In this document: piece after piece, positions 53,827 to 64,000 of the stretch
Layout of the letters: the number at the start of each line of letters is the position of its first letter
Numbering within the stretch: the first letter of the stretch is position 1
From: Annona cherimola
Taxonomy: Eukaryota > Streptophyta > Magnoliopsida > Magnoliales > Annonaceae
Reading direction: 5' to 3'
Length of the DNA stretch: 64,000 nt
Assembly: GCA_030490835.1 (NCBI GenBank)
Contig: CM059972.1
Span: 18,391,764-18,455,763, forward strand
The notes under the pieces: generated by a model
Told to the model about the DNA's origin: nothing
Seen by the model: only the letters and a program-made list of their open reading frames with translations
The model's database searches: none
Made by a program: the position numbers and the translations under genes

Positions 53827-54142
53827 TCAGCTGTCCTTGGACCATTCACGGACAGCAGCGAAAAAAGGGCGTTCGGGCGGTTAGTGCGGGTTCGAATTCC
53901 ATTCAGGATTTCAGCAAAAAAAATATGAGCGGGAGCCGGTGGTTCCCGGGTGGATGGGGTATGGGAGCAGGTGGTCTTCCAGTTGGTTAGAAGCTGTATC
54001 TTCCTAATTCTTTCGTGGAGTTGTGTCTCCAGATTTTTTTGGGAAAATATGTATGTCTCAGATTTGTAAGAATGTTTCAAATCTTCAGTATAATATATGT
54101 TGAGATATATGTAATTATATACCAATCAAAAAAAAAAATCAA
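53827..54142 (+). mobile_element. tRNA-derived SINE flanked by 57-bp direct repeats
   Basis: The B box GCGGGTTCGAATTCC lies at about 53886. The body matches the SINE at 6960-7174 (GTTAGAAGCTGTATCTTCCT, TAAGAATGTTTCAAATCTTC, TATGTTGAGATATATGTAAT) and ends in an A-run. Identical 57-bp repeats lie on both sides (53770-53826 and 54143-54199). Duplication unit 2 has this sequence once (about 57966-58035), consistent with a long target duplication made on insertion. Confidence 0.85.
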
Positions 54143-54199
54143 CTGTCCTTGAAATTTGGTTCTCATTACATCGGTATAGTAAGAAGTGCAAAATCTAAA

Positions 54200-54786
54200 C
54201 TATATACTCCCCCTCCCCCTTCAATACATTACAAATTATTATTTTTTTTATTTGTCACATTGTTTAACCCTGAACCAGCTGCCATAAGATTCGAATCCCT
54301 GAATCTCGAGCATGAATTTCTAAATGTAGAATTGACTACACTAAAATTGGTCCCACAATTTACCCAGATTATTAAATTATAAATTTTCTATGCCACTGGT
54401 AATCAATGAAATGTCTCTTCTATTTTCTTCATCGAATTTGGTATCCAATTTGAAATATCGAACTCTTTACTTTTTGAGATTTATATAATCTAATTAATCT
54501 TATGCCAAGTGGATCAAACTGGACTAGCTAAACTTCAACGTTTTTGTGGAAATCCTAATTGCAACATGTTTTTCAAAACAAAGTTCATGACATTTTTTTT
54601 TTTTTGTAAATCTAATAATTATTATGGTAGAATTTGCAAAGTAGTTAAAAGACAGGTAGATAAATGCCAATAGCGACAAATGTTAAAATGGCCGCATGCA
54701 TGTGCGACACATGATCTATAATACATTCTCTCACCGTGGAAGATTATTTCTCTTTAAAAATTATGAATACATGTCTCGTACCATCA
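54200..54786. other. Gene-free part of duplication 2
   Basis: Matches 58050-58130 and 58520-58860 of unit 2. No coding pattern is seen in either copy. Confidence 0.45.
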
Positions 54787-54903
54787 GGTTAGGGAAATGA
54801 ATGGCACTGACAAATCACCGCGCGTGTACTGCGTTTCTGGTCTCGTCAGGCTAGGAAATGATTGACCCCCACAAATCACGGTGAGTGTAGTGCGCGTGTA
54901 CGG
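54787..54903. repeat. Local ~61-bp direct duplication
   Basis: CAGGTTAGGGAAATGAATGG ... CAAATCACCGCGCGTGTAC and CAGGCTAGGAAATGATTGAC ... CAAATCACGGTGAGTGTAG follow one another. Confidence 0.65.
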
Positions 54904-55330
54904 AGTTTTCTGCAAAAGCACCATTTGCATTTTGGATTCGAAGATTTTAAACTAATGGTCCCTTTGTTACGATAAGAAAAAACTATACTACTTCTTTCAA
55001 CATGTTTTTTATATACATAATTTCACATTTTAACTATGTACCTACCTTACTTGTTATATTATTGATTATCTGTACATCCTAATTCGTTAATAATGTTTTC
55101 ACATAAAATTATTCTTATAAATTTTTTCTCAATTTTTTTTACCTCTTACCAAATGTACCTTATTTTGCTTTTAACAATAAATTTTTTTTAGTATTTACTG
55201 TACCTTTTTAGCATAATTTAACATCTTAACTACCTTAGTGTACTTTTATTATTACTTTATATTTCAACTATTTTTCACATTTTTCTCATCAATCACCTCA
55301 TTTATTTACCTTTATTTTTTTACTCTTAAT

Positions 55331-55754
55331 TATTACTCTCAATTAAATTGTATTACTCTATATTTTTTTTAAAAAAAATTTGCTTTACAATTTTTCTCAT
55401 TTTTGTTCGCTGCACATTGCGATAAATGCCGTTAAGTACAATTAATTTTTTAACCGCATATAACAAATTTAATCGTGATAAATGTACTTAGGTTATAAAT
55501 ATGTTTTTATTTAGCTTTAAATACAGCTACTTTTATATAAATGCATCAAACGTGCTAAAATCGTGTTCTAGAATTCCTAGGCTAGTTGGCTCTATATCAC
55601 AATAGAATATTTCGCTTACGTGGCTTGAGTTTTTTTTTTTTTTTGATCAAACGTGGCTTGAGTTTTAAGCCAGTTGTTGTGTCATAAAGTACAACTTATT
55701 TGCCGTGTTAAGCTTTTCTAGCTCCCCGCCATATTACCAAGTCTAAGTACTGTG
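55331..55754. other. Gene-free stretch
   Basis: AT-rich, with a repeated ACGTGGCTTGAGTTTT at about 55618 and 55650 around a poly-T. Nothing else recognised. Confidence 0.4.
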
Positions 55755-56215
55755 CACTCAAGTAGACTTAGTTCAGTGCACTCGAACGCAAAATTTTTTT
55801 TTTTTTATACAATTATTGGTTTAAATATATTTAATATTTGTATCAAATTTTATTTTTTTAAATATTTATAGATATTTTTTAATTTTTTTTAAATAGTAGC
55901 ATCTTAGTCACTTGAAATGACTAAAAGCCTTTATTTTTAAAAAATTCTAAAAACTCTAAAAATAATAAAACTGAATATATATGTTAAATATACTTAGATT
56001 AATAAATTTTTTTAAATTTTTTTTAAATAGTAGCATCTTAGTCACTTGAAATGACTAAAAGTCTTTATTTTTAAAAAATTCTAAAAACTCTAAAAATAAT
56101 AAAACTGAATATATATGTTAAATATATTTAGATTAATAATTTTATAAAAAATTTCAAAAAAGTCAAAAAATTGTTTAATTCACCCAAGTGCACCAAAGTT
56201 AAGTATAGTCCAGTG
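55755..56215. mobile_element. Family A MITE with a 134-bp internal tandem duplication
   Basis: The boxes GTGCACTCAAGT and GTGCACTCGAACG are at the left, and CACCCAAGTGCACC at the right. The right arm is doubled: AAATAGTAGCATCTTAGTCA starts at 55891 and again at 56025, with almost identical sequence between. Confidence 0.8.
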
Positions 56216-56789
56216 CATTTTACCTTCTCCTTTTACATTTCTAATTTGTTTTTATGATAATACTAAATTAACGTTTAAAGAGATTTGGAACATTTCTCTC
56301 AATCTCATCTAATTTGATGGTTAAGGATAAAACATAGGTGAAAACATCGGCACGTTATTTTATTTTTCCCGAAAGCCAAGTCATTAATTGGCAAATTTTG
56401 ATAACAACAATAAAAAAACAGGAAAATATCCCAAGAAACCGCCTGGAAAGTCAAACCTTTCACCTTTTTCCATTTCGTCTCTTTTTTTCTTTGTTAAATT
56501 TCCATTAAAGTCAAGGATCATATCATTCTCGATACATATTTCTATATATATTTACTTAAGTGGATTCAAACATAATTCACCATAAAATGCAAGTGCATGA
56601 GTTCTTAAAATCATATTTGTTAACTTATATATTATAAAAATTTTAATTAATCTGATTTTTATATTTAGAAAAATAATTGCTTTAAATATAATTAATGACA
56701 TGTATCTAAATATAAAACATTAAAAAATTACAAAACCCAGAAGGCTCATGTTGCAAGAAATTTCAGAAGAGAAAATTAGAAAATAAATA
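56216..56789. other. Gene-free stretch
   Basis: AT-rich. TTAATCTGATTTTTATATTTAG near 56645 loosely resembles 6400-6425. Nothing coding. Confidence 0.4.
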
Positions 56790-57101
56790 TTTAATTTCAG
56801 CCATTTGCAACAGAATTGGTTGCAATTTCGTTGCCAGTGATTGTAGACTTGTATTCTTTGTAGCAAGACGGTGGAACATGCGCGTATGCAGCCAGTCTGG
56901 GATTAACTAATTTTTCGGGCACGTGTAGTTCAAAGGACATCTGCCAGTCAGCCAGTGTTATTTGCCGGCAAATGCATTTTAAATGGGTCTTTTCGAGGAC
57001 GGTGGGATTGGACGCGAATTAGACAATTAAATCGAATGAAAAATGTTGTTGTGTAATTGTATTCGAAGGAGAAAAAGAAGTTGAAAATATTAAAAATAAA
57101 A

Positions 57102-57378
57102 GGTGTGTTTGGCAATGAAAAAAATAAGTAAGTTAAAACTTTTCAGTTTAAATTTTTTTATCATTTATAATTATCATAATTTTAAATTATTTCTTCACAT
57201 TTTCTTATATTACTGTTCTATTGTTCAATTATTTCTATACAATTAACCTATCTATTTTAATTTTATTTTAATTACTCTTCACTGTTATTTTTATCATATC
57301 ACATCATTTTTTTTTATTAAAAAATTTTTATCTCAAAAATTTTTCATTCAAAAGTTTTATAACTTCCCAAATACACCC
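57102..57378 (+). mobile_element. MITE family B
   Basis: It starts GGTGTGTTTGGCAATG and ends TTCCCAAATACACCC. The interior matches the family, with small changes. Confidence 0.75.
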
Positions 57379-57784
57379 AGATTCAAAAAGAAAATCTTTT
57401 TAGAAATGGAAAAATTAAAATGAACAATCTCATGCTATTCTCGTCTCAGCCCATTCTTGGAAACTCATCTTAAATAAACCTTTTCCATGGGATGAGCATG
57501 AAATGGAATGGAATGTCACATTTTTCACTGTATCTTTATCTATTTACAATACATCTCTACCCTTCTCAGTACATTTGCATCCCAAACTTCTCCCATTTTA
57601 TCTCTGAAGTGATCCCTGAAGTGCCGAGTGTGAACCTTTTTGCAGCGAAATAATTGTAAGAAAATCAATTTTCTTATGTACGTACAAGATGCTCTTTTGT
57701 ACTATTACCTTGCGATCTTCTCCTGCTGATCAGGACATGGAATCCAAACTCCAAAGTTTCTTTTCTTATTTGTTTTATGTGAGG

Positions 57785-57965
57785 GTGCAAAGGACCGACT
57801 TGACTTTTGTCTAATAACAAAATAATTTAGAAATAGGATCAAGACCGACTCTTCACACGAAAGACAAACTCCCACAAACGGATACAAATTCACACTTAAA
57901 ATTTAATCCCACAACCTGCCTAGCACCAAAACATCATAGCTATCAACCGGGCGAGCCCGTGCTGG
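57785..57965 (-). mobile_element. Possible tRNA-derived SINE
   Basis: On the minus strand GGGCTCGCCCGGTTGATAGC could be an A box region and GCAGGTTGTGGGATTAAATT a decayed B box. The tail is not clear. It is absent from duplication unit 1. Confidence 0.35.
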
Positions 57966-58148
57966 TAGCTGTAATTGAAATTTCGTTCTCACATGATTGT
58001 AGAAAAAAAATTATAGAATATATATGTAAAATCTGAAACATATATTCCCTTTTTTATATTTACAAGTTATTAAATTATTAAATTTTAAAATTCCTATGTT
58101 CTTGGTATATAAATGAAAGTTACAACTTATGTTCTACATCAAAGTATC

Positions 58149-58513
58149 GGAACCTGATCCTATGCTCCCAGGAGCATGTAGTGCTGCATGCTCCCGGGAG
58201 CATACACCTTTTTTTTTTTCAAAATTTTTTCATGAACTTGTTAATCTAAGTGTATTTAACGTATGTATCAATTTTTACCATTTTTGGAGATTTTTATATA
58301 TTTATTTCGGATTTTTAAAAATCAGTGGCATTTTAGTAATTTAAAATGTCATTGATTTTCAAAAATAAAAAATAAAAATCTAAAATACCCCAAAAATGGT
58401 AAAAATTTATACACATATTAAATACATATATATTAACACTATTGTAAAAAAAATTTTGAAAAAAAAATAAAAATAAATAAGTATATACTCCCGCGAGCAT
58501 AGGATCAGGTTCC
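58149..58513. mobile_element. Family A foldback MITE, GCTCCCGGGAGC subfamily
   Basis: The ends GGAACCTGATCCTATG and CATAGGATCAGGTTCC are perfectly inverse. The left boxes are GCTCCCAGGAGC and GCTCCCGGGAGC, and the right box is CTCCCGCGAGCA. A perfect 9-bp target duplication CAAAGTATC flanks it (58140-58148, 58514-58522). Confidence 0.92.
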
Positions 58514-58899
58514 CAAAGTATCCACTTTGAAACATTAGTAGATTTCTCCTTGCTTTCAAGAGTTTGACCAGCTTTCTACTAGATTTAATTATTAAACAGT
58601 TCTTTACTATTTGAGATTTTGTAATTTCTACGCTATAATCTTGTAATAATATCTCCATTTTATAGGCTTCGTCAATTTACAAAATACTTTTTAATCATTA
58701 ACTTTAGAATTTTGTGGTCGACTAATTAATCTTGTGTTGAGATGGTCAAATTTAGCCAGCTAAACATTGAAATGTTTATGGGAAATCTTAATTGCAAGGT
58801 GTTTTTGCAAAACAAAATTCATAACATTTTTATGAAAATAATAATTATATGGTAGAAATTAAAAAATAAGAAATAAATGCAAATACACATAAAGGTTAC

Positions 58900-59340
58900 A
58901 AAAGAGTCTTGCTTGGATTTCATGTAACCGAATCATTTTTTCATCACAGTAGTTGATGTAAAATCCGTTATATTCATTATATTTATAATCATTTGTTTAG
59001 ATAAGAGATTAAGATTCATTCCAATCATAGATGTGCATGAATTTCATTTATTTTAAAATATATATTCATATGTAAATTACGTTAGATTTATTCATATATA
59101 TATTGAGTGTAATAATACTTTATAGAATTATTTATCTGCATAATAATGATATTTTAAACAACTCAGATGTTGAAAATACAATTTTAAAATTAATATTTAA
59201 CATCAAGTTATTTTATTACATTGACATATTTGTAGATGAGGTAACACACAATGACACTAGACAAATTGATGAAGTTTTATAATAATATAAATAATAAGAA
59301 ATACAGTAGAAAATAATAAATTTTATATCAATCATCAAGG
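58900..59340. mobile_element. Family C-like repeat, degenerate
   Basis: It has CATTATATTTATAATCATTTG, CATATGTAAATTACGTTAGA and GAATTATTTATCTGCATAAT words shared with 33595-35205. Ends are not defined. Confidence 0.45.
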
Positions 59341-59364
59341 TATAAAAAATGAACGCTGTTATCT

Positions 59365-59759
59365 GGAGCCCAATCCTATGCACCCAGGTGCATTCAACCT
59401 CAATGCACCCGGGTGTACTACACCTAATTTTTTTTATTTTTTTTTTTGAAATTTTTTTCATGAAGCTGTTAATCTAGGTTTATTTAACATACGTATCAAT
59501 TTTTACTATTTTTAGAGATTTTTAGATATTTTTTTAAAATTTTTAAAAATCAGTGGCATTTGAATTTACCGAAAATGCCACTGATTTTTAAAAATCTAAA
59601 AAAAATATCTAAAAATCTCCAAAAATAGTAAAAATTGATACATATGTTAAATAAACCTAGATTAACCATTGTGTAAAAAAAATTTCAAAAAAAAAAAAAA
59701 AGTGTAGTACACCCGGGTGTATTGAGGCTGAATGCACCCGGGTGCATAGGATTGCGTTC
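59365..59759. mobile_element. Family A foldback MITE
   Basis: The left end GGAGCCCAATCCTATGCACC mirrors the right GGGTGCATAGGATTGCGTTC. Both ends keep two boxes separated by ATTCAACCTCAAT / ATTGAGGCTGAAT. A perfect 9-bp target duplication CTGTTATCT flanks it (59356-59364, 59760-59768). The arms are nearly perfect. Confidence 0.92.
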
Positions 59760-60108
59760 CTGTTATCTAGAATTGAAGTTTCGTAGAAGCTTAACTGGTG
59801 ATAAAATAGACCACAAATATTGATTAATAAAATGACCGCATGCATGTGCAACACATGATCTATGTTATGTTCTCTCACTAACGAAGACATTATTTCCTTG
59901 GGAAAAAGTTACAGCTGTCGATATCTTCAGGTAAGGTCGTGATTGACACGCAAAACTCGACAAAATAATACTACAATCAATTTTTTTTAAAAAAAATTTC
60001 TTTTGTGCGCGTGTACAGACTAAGCACCTCTGACATTTTCTTAAGGCCGAGTGAACATCCAGGACCTGTCGAAAATGTGCAACACTTATGTCACTAAAGG
60101 ATAATGCA

Positions 60109-60377
60109 TTTTGTGTTGGCAATGAAAAAATATCAAGTTAAAAATTTTCAATCTAAAATTTTTGACTCTATGTAACTATTATATTTTTAATTATTTTTTT
60201 ATATTTTTCTATACAACAATTTTATTTTTCAGTCATTTCTACACAACTAACCTATCTATTTTAACTTTATTCTCTTTACTCCTTATTATTATCCCTATAA
60301 CAGTACATTATTTTCTTCCAATTCAAAAACTTATATACCAAAAATTTTTCGTCTAAAAGTTTTATCATTTCATCCAA
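60109..60377 (+). mobile_element. MITE family B
   Basis: It starts TTTGTGTTGGCAATG, has ATACAACAATTTTATTTTTC and ACAACTAACCTATCTATTTT inside, and fades at about CATTTCATCCAAC. Confidence 0.6.
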
Positions 60378-60937
60378 CTATGCAAAAAAAATTTTTGTCA
60401 AGTTTAGCTAGTCAGTTTAGGAACACAAAAGTTTATGAGAAAATTCTCTCTTTTCTTACACCTTTTGACGTGGTTTAACATTTAACTATCTTATTATTCA
60501 TTTTTAATTTTATTATGTTTACGTTTCAATCATTTTCCGCATCCTACAACATTACTTTTTTACTTTTTTTTATTTTTTTTCATTCTCAATTTCCCACTCG
60601 TAGGTGTATTCCTCTTAATGTAAAGGTTAGAAAAGTGAGGAAAAAGAACTTCATCATTAGTTCCAACCTAAAATAAAAACTTGCGGGATTTGGTCGCACT
60701 TAACAACCAATAGTATCTATCTGATAACTATGAAAATTACAACTTTTTAAACATTAATTTCTCTCTTTAACAACTTTAATTATACATAAAAATTAAACCA
60801 TTAATAAAGCATTGCTCATCTCAATTTGGACCAAACACAACCTCGGAAGTATAATTAAAAATAAATTTCAAGTACCATATTTCTATTGAACTCCCACGAA
60901 CTACATCTAAATCTATGGTTTGAATCCAACCTTTTAG
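60378..60937. other. Gene-free stretch
   Basis: To about 60590 it resembles 55190-55330 (end of duplication 2). Nothing coding is recognised. Confidence 0.4.
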
Positions 60938-61312
60938 GGTAATTTATAGATATACATACTTAGTTTGACCATAATTGTAAATATACCAGCATAATTTTAG
61001 AAATCATAAATAATCTCACATAGTTTGACCATAATTATACAATGTAAGTATATTTGCAAATATATGCAAACTATGTGGGTACATTTGCAAAATTAAATAT
61101 AACTACTTAATCTTTGAAATTTTAAATATATACACATAGTTTGCATGTCTTTGCAAATATAGTCGTGCTATAACGGTACAATAACGACACCATAACGGCG
61201 GTATATTTGCAATTATAGTCAAACCATATGGAGATTATTTGCAATTTTAGAAATTATATGAGTATATCTACATTTATGATTAAACTAAGTAGGTATGTTT
61301 GCAAATCACACA
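60938..61312. mobile_element. Foldback MITE family F
   Basis: GATATACATACTTAGTTTGAC at the left is mirrored by GATTAAACTAAGTAGGTATG at the right. CCATAATTGTAAATATACC is mirrored by GTATATTTGCAATTATAG. Confidence 0.6.
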
Positions 61313-61789
61313 AAAATTTGAGTAAGCCTAAGCAAACTTCGTAGAAAAATGACTAAAAGCTACAAATTATAAATACTAAAAATCATCCAACTGAATTACT
61401 GTAATTTTCTGAAATAAATAAACATGTCAATGCTTATGGTTACATTGCAATACAACTATCCATGTTATCATACACTTAGCTGTTTAAATTGCTTGTTTCT
61501 TTATCTAGATGATCCATGGACACAAATCACTTTATCGCACTCATGTAATCTCTGAATTTAACTTTGTGATTCTCTTTGCCATGTCCATGCATTTAAGCAA
61601 CTATGATTCATTTCGTACTAAAGCATACTTTCTCAAATATCAATTAAAATTATATTTCAAACGTTCAAGCGCAACCTGCCACATATACTCGAGAACAAAG
61701 AAAGTATTAGAAAACTTAATGATATCAAAGATTTCTACTCATTTCAGGTATGCAAATCTAACTTTCGCTTCATATATGCGAACACTTAA
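61313..61789. other. Gene-free stretch
   Basis: A 109-codon open frame (61509-61838) runs through it into the next MITE. Its product shows no recognisable domain, and its end is MITE sequence. Confidence 0.4.
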
Positions 61790-62055
61790 GGTGTGTTTGG
61801 TTGGGGGTAAAACTTTTGATGAAAAGTTTTTGAGGTAGAAGTTATCACATTGATAGAAAATGATGTGATATAATAGGAGTAATGTTGAGAAGTAAAGAGA
61901 ATAAAGTTAAAATAGATAGGTTAGTTGTATAGATAGTTGTGTAGAAATGATTGAAAAGTAGGATAGTTTGTATAGGAAAATGTGAAAAAATAATTAAAAA
62001 TAGAGTAATTATGGAGAGTGAAAAGTTTTGGTTGACATGTTTATATCCCAAACAA
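61790..62055 (-). mobile_element. MITE family B, inverse orientation
   Basis: It starts GTGTGTTTGGTTGGGGG and ends TATATCCCAAACAAAATGC. On the minus strand it carries ACAACTAACCTATCTATTTT and the other family words. Confidence 0.7.
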
Positions 62056-62659
62056 AATGCTTAAAGTCAAATTCTCAAAATCAATATAAATTATTCTTCG
62101 TCTTAAACAAAATCCAGAATTTTAAGCAACTAAGGAATCCATCTAACATCTCCGAAATGAACATTTAATAAATAAATTTAATTGATGAAATTAATTCAGT
62201 ATTAGTTTCTATTGATAAAAATCAACTGTTATAACATCGCATTTGTATATTTTATATATCCTAGAGTCCAAGTGCAGAAACACATACCAATGACCACATG
62301 GTGGAAAAAATACCGAGTTCCAAAATTTTTTAGCACCGTACTTAGGACATTCTCCCCTTTACAAATGTTTTACAAATATTATATACAAATTGTAAAACAT
62401 TAACTTTGGTTAACGGAAATCCCTGACCACGTTCACTACGTATGCTCTAAAGGATCCAAGACCCTCAAATGGAATGTATATCTTGCCAAGATAATTTTTC
62501 AATTTTTAAGACAGTTTTTTAATTTTTAACTCAATTTTTTTACATTTCCGATAACTTTTTCATTATCAATACCTATAATTATTTTCTCGTCTCTAAAAAT
62601 AGAAAAAATTAATTTATATATTAAATAACCCTAGTTTATAGATCAAATACAACTGGACT
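62056..62659. other. Gene-free stretch
   Basis: AT-rich, with short repeated CAATTTTTAA words at 62500-62545. Nothing recognised. Confidence 0.4.
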
Positions 62660-64000
62660 AACATGCTCTGAACTCGGCTAATAAACCAAAAAGCAATTTA
62701 TATTTTGATGATTAACAACTCAATTTTGAGTAATAAAAGTTACTAACGTGTTTGACGAAATATTTTTAAAGATAGAACTTTCAATTACAAAGCACAACAG
62801 ACCAAGTCTCAAAGTCAAATCCACCTCAAACTGCGACTTAGGATGAAAGGATGAAAGACTTGAAGTACAGAAAAGTTAAGTCGTAATGCCAAGTCGACCT
62901 CACTCACGACTTGAGCGAAGTCGATAGCCATGTCAAATTAGGGATTTGCATAAACGACCTGACCAAAAGCTGAACATGCAAAGTCGATAACCAAGTCGAC
63001 TTCACCTTGCGACTTGAGTCAAGTCAAAGGCAAGGTCGACTCAAGACTCCGACTTGCACCTATAAATGAAAGCACTATTTCAACAGCTAAAATCCCAGAA
63101 GTCAAGTGGCACATCCAAGTCAACTCCGTCGTATGATTTGGATGAGGTTCAATTCAAAGCTGACTCAAAGCAAGGACTTAGAAAAAGAAAAACAAAGAAG
63201 CAAGAATTGTAGATTTTTGAAGTACAAACGAGAAGTGAAGTCGCACAGCCAAGTCAACTTCACTAGGTCGCACAGCCAAGTCGACTTTAGGATTACATGA
63301 ACTAACTGATTGAAGATTGAACGTGTGAAGTCGCGTTCGAAGTCGACTTCACATGCAACTTGGGAAGAATTGAATGCCAAGTCGACTTTAGGTGAAACTC
63401 AGAAAGCAAAAGATATGGAAGGAAAATTTGAGAAATTAGAAAGTCCAAATCGAAGTCACATTCCAAATCGACTCGAGTATGTAACTTAGGTGAAGTCATA
63501 GTCGAAATCGACTCCAACTGCGACTAGTACTGTAATTGTTAGAAAAATTCGAACGTTGGCACATTAAACGCGCACCACCTATCTCATAACATTCGAATCA
63601 ATTCTTCCATTATTTAAGGCTCATTAGAGGAAGAGAAGAAAGTTAGCTAGAGCATTGATTAAGCTTTCACCTTCCAACTCACAAATATTCAAGCGCTCAT
63701 TAAAGCAATCTACAAGAAGAACTGTAAGACTCATTGCAAGTGCTGAACTGACTTCTCATCAACTCAATTTACACGTTCTTCTCTGAGTTGAAAACTTTTC
63801 TACACATTTGTAAAGTATAGATTCTTATTTTTATTCATTTTCTTTGTGATTCTACTTGGTTTGATGTTGGAGACCAAGACCAAGTAAAAGCAGGGAGTGT
63901 GTAGTTGGAGTATAACTCATCACCTACTTGGAAGCATTAAAGGCCCCTTAGAGTTGAAATCGAGAAGAGAGTAAGGGTTTTAATTGTAATTTCATTGATA
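62660..64000 (+). mobile_element. Second copy of the Ty1/copia-like LTR, cut by the window end
   Basis: GCAATTTATATTTTGATGAT, the degenerate GTCGAC/GCGACTT array (62800-63530), AGAAAAATTCGAACGTTGGC, the TATA-like CATTATTTAAGGCTC, and TACTTGGTTTGATGTTGG with CTCATCACCTACTTGGAAGC follow the order of 23373-25015. The first bases are decayed. Whether an internal region follows cannot be seen. Confidence 0.75.

Larger units (their letters stand above)
52690..55330. repeat. Tandem segmental duplication 2, unit 1
   Basis: Blocks recur in order at 56790-60590: GAACTGGTTGCAATTTCGCTG / GAATTGGTTGCAATTTCGTTG; CTTTTGCAGCGAAATAATGG / CTTTTTGCAGCGAAATAATTG; CAGGACATGGAAT; TTGAAATTTGGTTCTCA; AACTCTTTACTTTTTGAGA / AGTTCTTTACTATTTGAGA; GCCGCATGCATGTGCGACAC / ACCGCATGCATGTGCAACAC. 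Divergence is clear, so it is old. I recognise no gene in it. Confidence 0.75.
56790..60590. repeat. Tandem segmental duplication 2, unit 2
   Basis: Counterpart of 52690-55330, enlarged by a family B MITE (57102-57378), a possible SINE (57785-57965), two family A elements (58149-58513, 59365-59759), family C-like DNA (58900-59340) and another family B copy (60109-60377). Confidence 0.75.

Noticed and set aside
61509..61838. 109-residue open frame
   Set aside because: No domain, and its last third is family B MITE sequence.

Overview
This window is nuclear DNA from a flowering plant. It is AT-rich, and it holds a three-exon R2R3-MYB gene with the standard plant intron positions, a plant L1-type LINE (DUF4283/zinc-knuckle ORF1, endonuclease-RT-RNase H ORF2), tRNA-derived SINEs, a Ty1/copia-like solo LTR and many MITEs. 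I cannot name the species.

Only one host gene is convincing. It is a minus-strand R2R3-MYB transcription factor (exons 12707-12575, 12112-11983 and 7847-7331; 259 residues). It has the bHLH-interaction signature and the AIRTKAVRC motif of subgroup 5 (TT2/proanthocyanidin regulators). Its second intron is 4.1 kb, swollen by a hAT-like element, a CACTA element, a foldback MITE, a second MITE and a SINE. A further SINE with a 15-bp target duplication lies just beyond the stop codon.

Layout. 1-2.2 kb: a Mutator-like element with ~300-bp terminal inverted repeats and GC-rich gene-like cargo (Pack-MULE candidate). 2.2-7.2 kb: foldback elements, microsatellites and a SINE. 7.3-12.9 kb: the MYB gene and its promoter. 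13-23 kb: gene-free, MITE-rich DNA. 23.4-25.0 kb: a solo LTR full of degenerate GTCGAC-centred repeats, with a second, cut-off copy at 62.7-64.0 kb. 26.7-39.1 kb: an old tandem segmental duplication whose two units differ by later MITE insertions. 40-43 kb: more MITEs. 43.29-49.77 kb: a nearly intact 6.5-kb LINE with a 13-bp target duplication; ORF2 has three single-base frameshifts, all in homopolymer runs. 49.9-50.3 kb: the RNase H tail of a second, older LINE on the opposite strand. 50.9-52.5 kb: foldback and CACTA pieces. 52.7-60.6 kb: a second old tandem duplication, one unit of which carries a SINE flanked by 57-bp direct repeats.

The most striking signal is a family of about 16 foldback MITEs, called family A here. 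They are 280-465 bp, almost wholly palindromic, and flanked by 9-bp target duplications (Mutator-type). Their ends carry a smaller palindrome built from GCACCCGGGTGC boxes. In a sister subfamily the boxes change to GCTCCCGGGAGC, which keeps the dyad symmetry. The two segmental duplications supply empty sites that confirm several insertions. No tRNA, rRNA, CRISPR array or second host gene could be supported.
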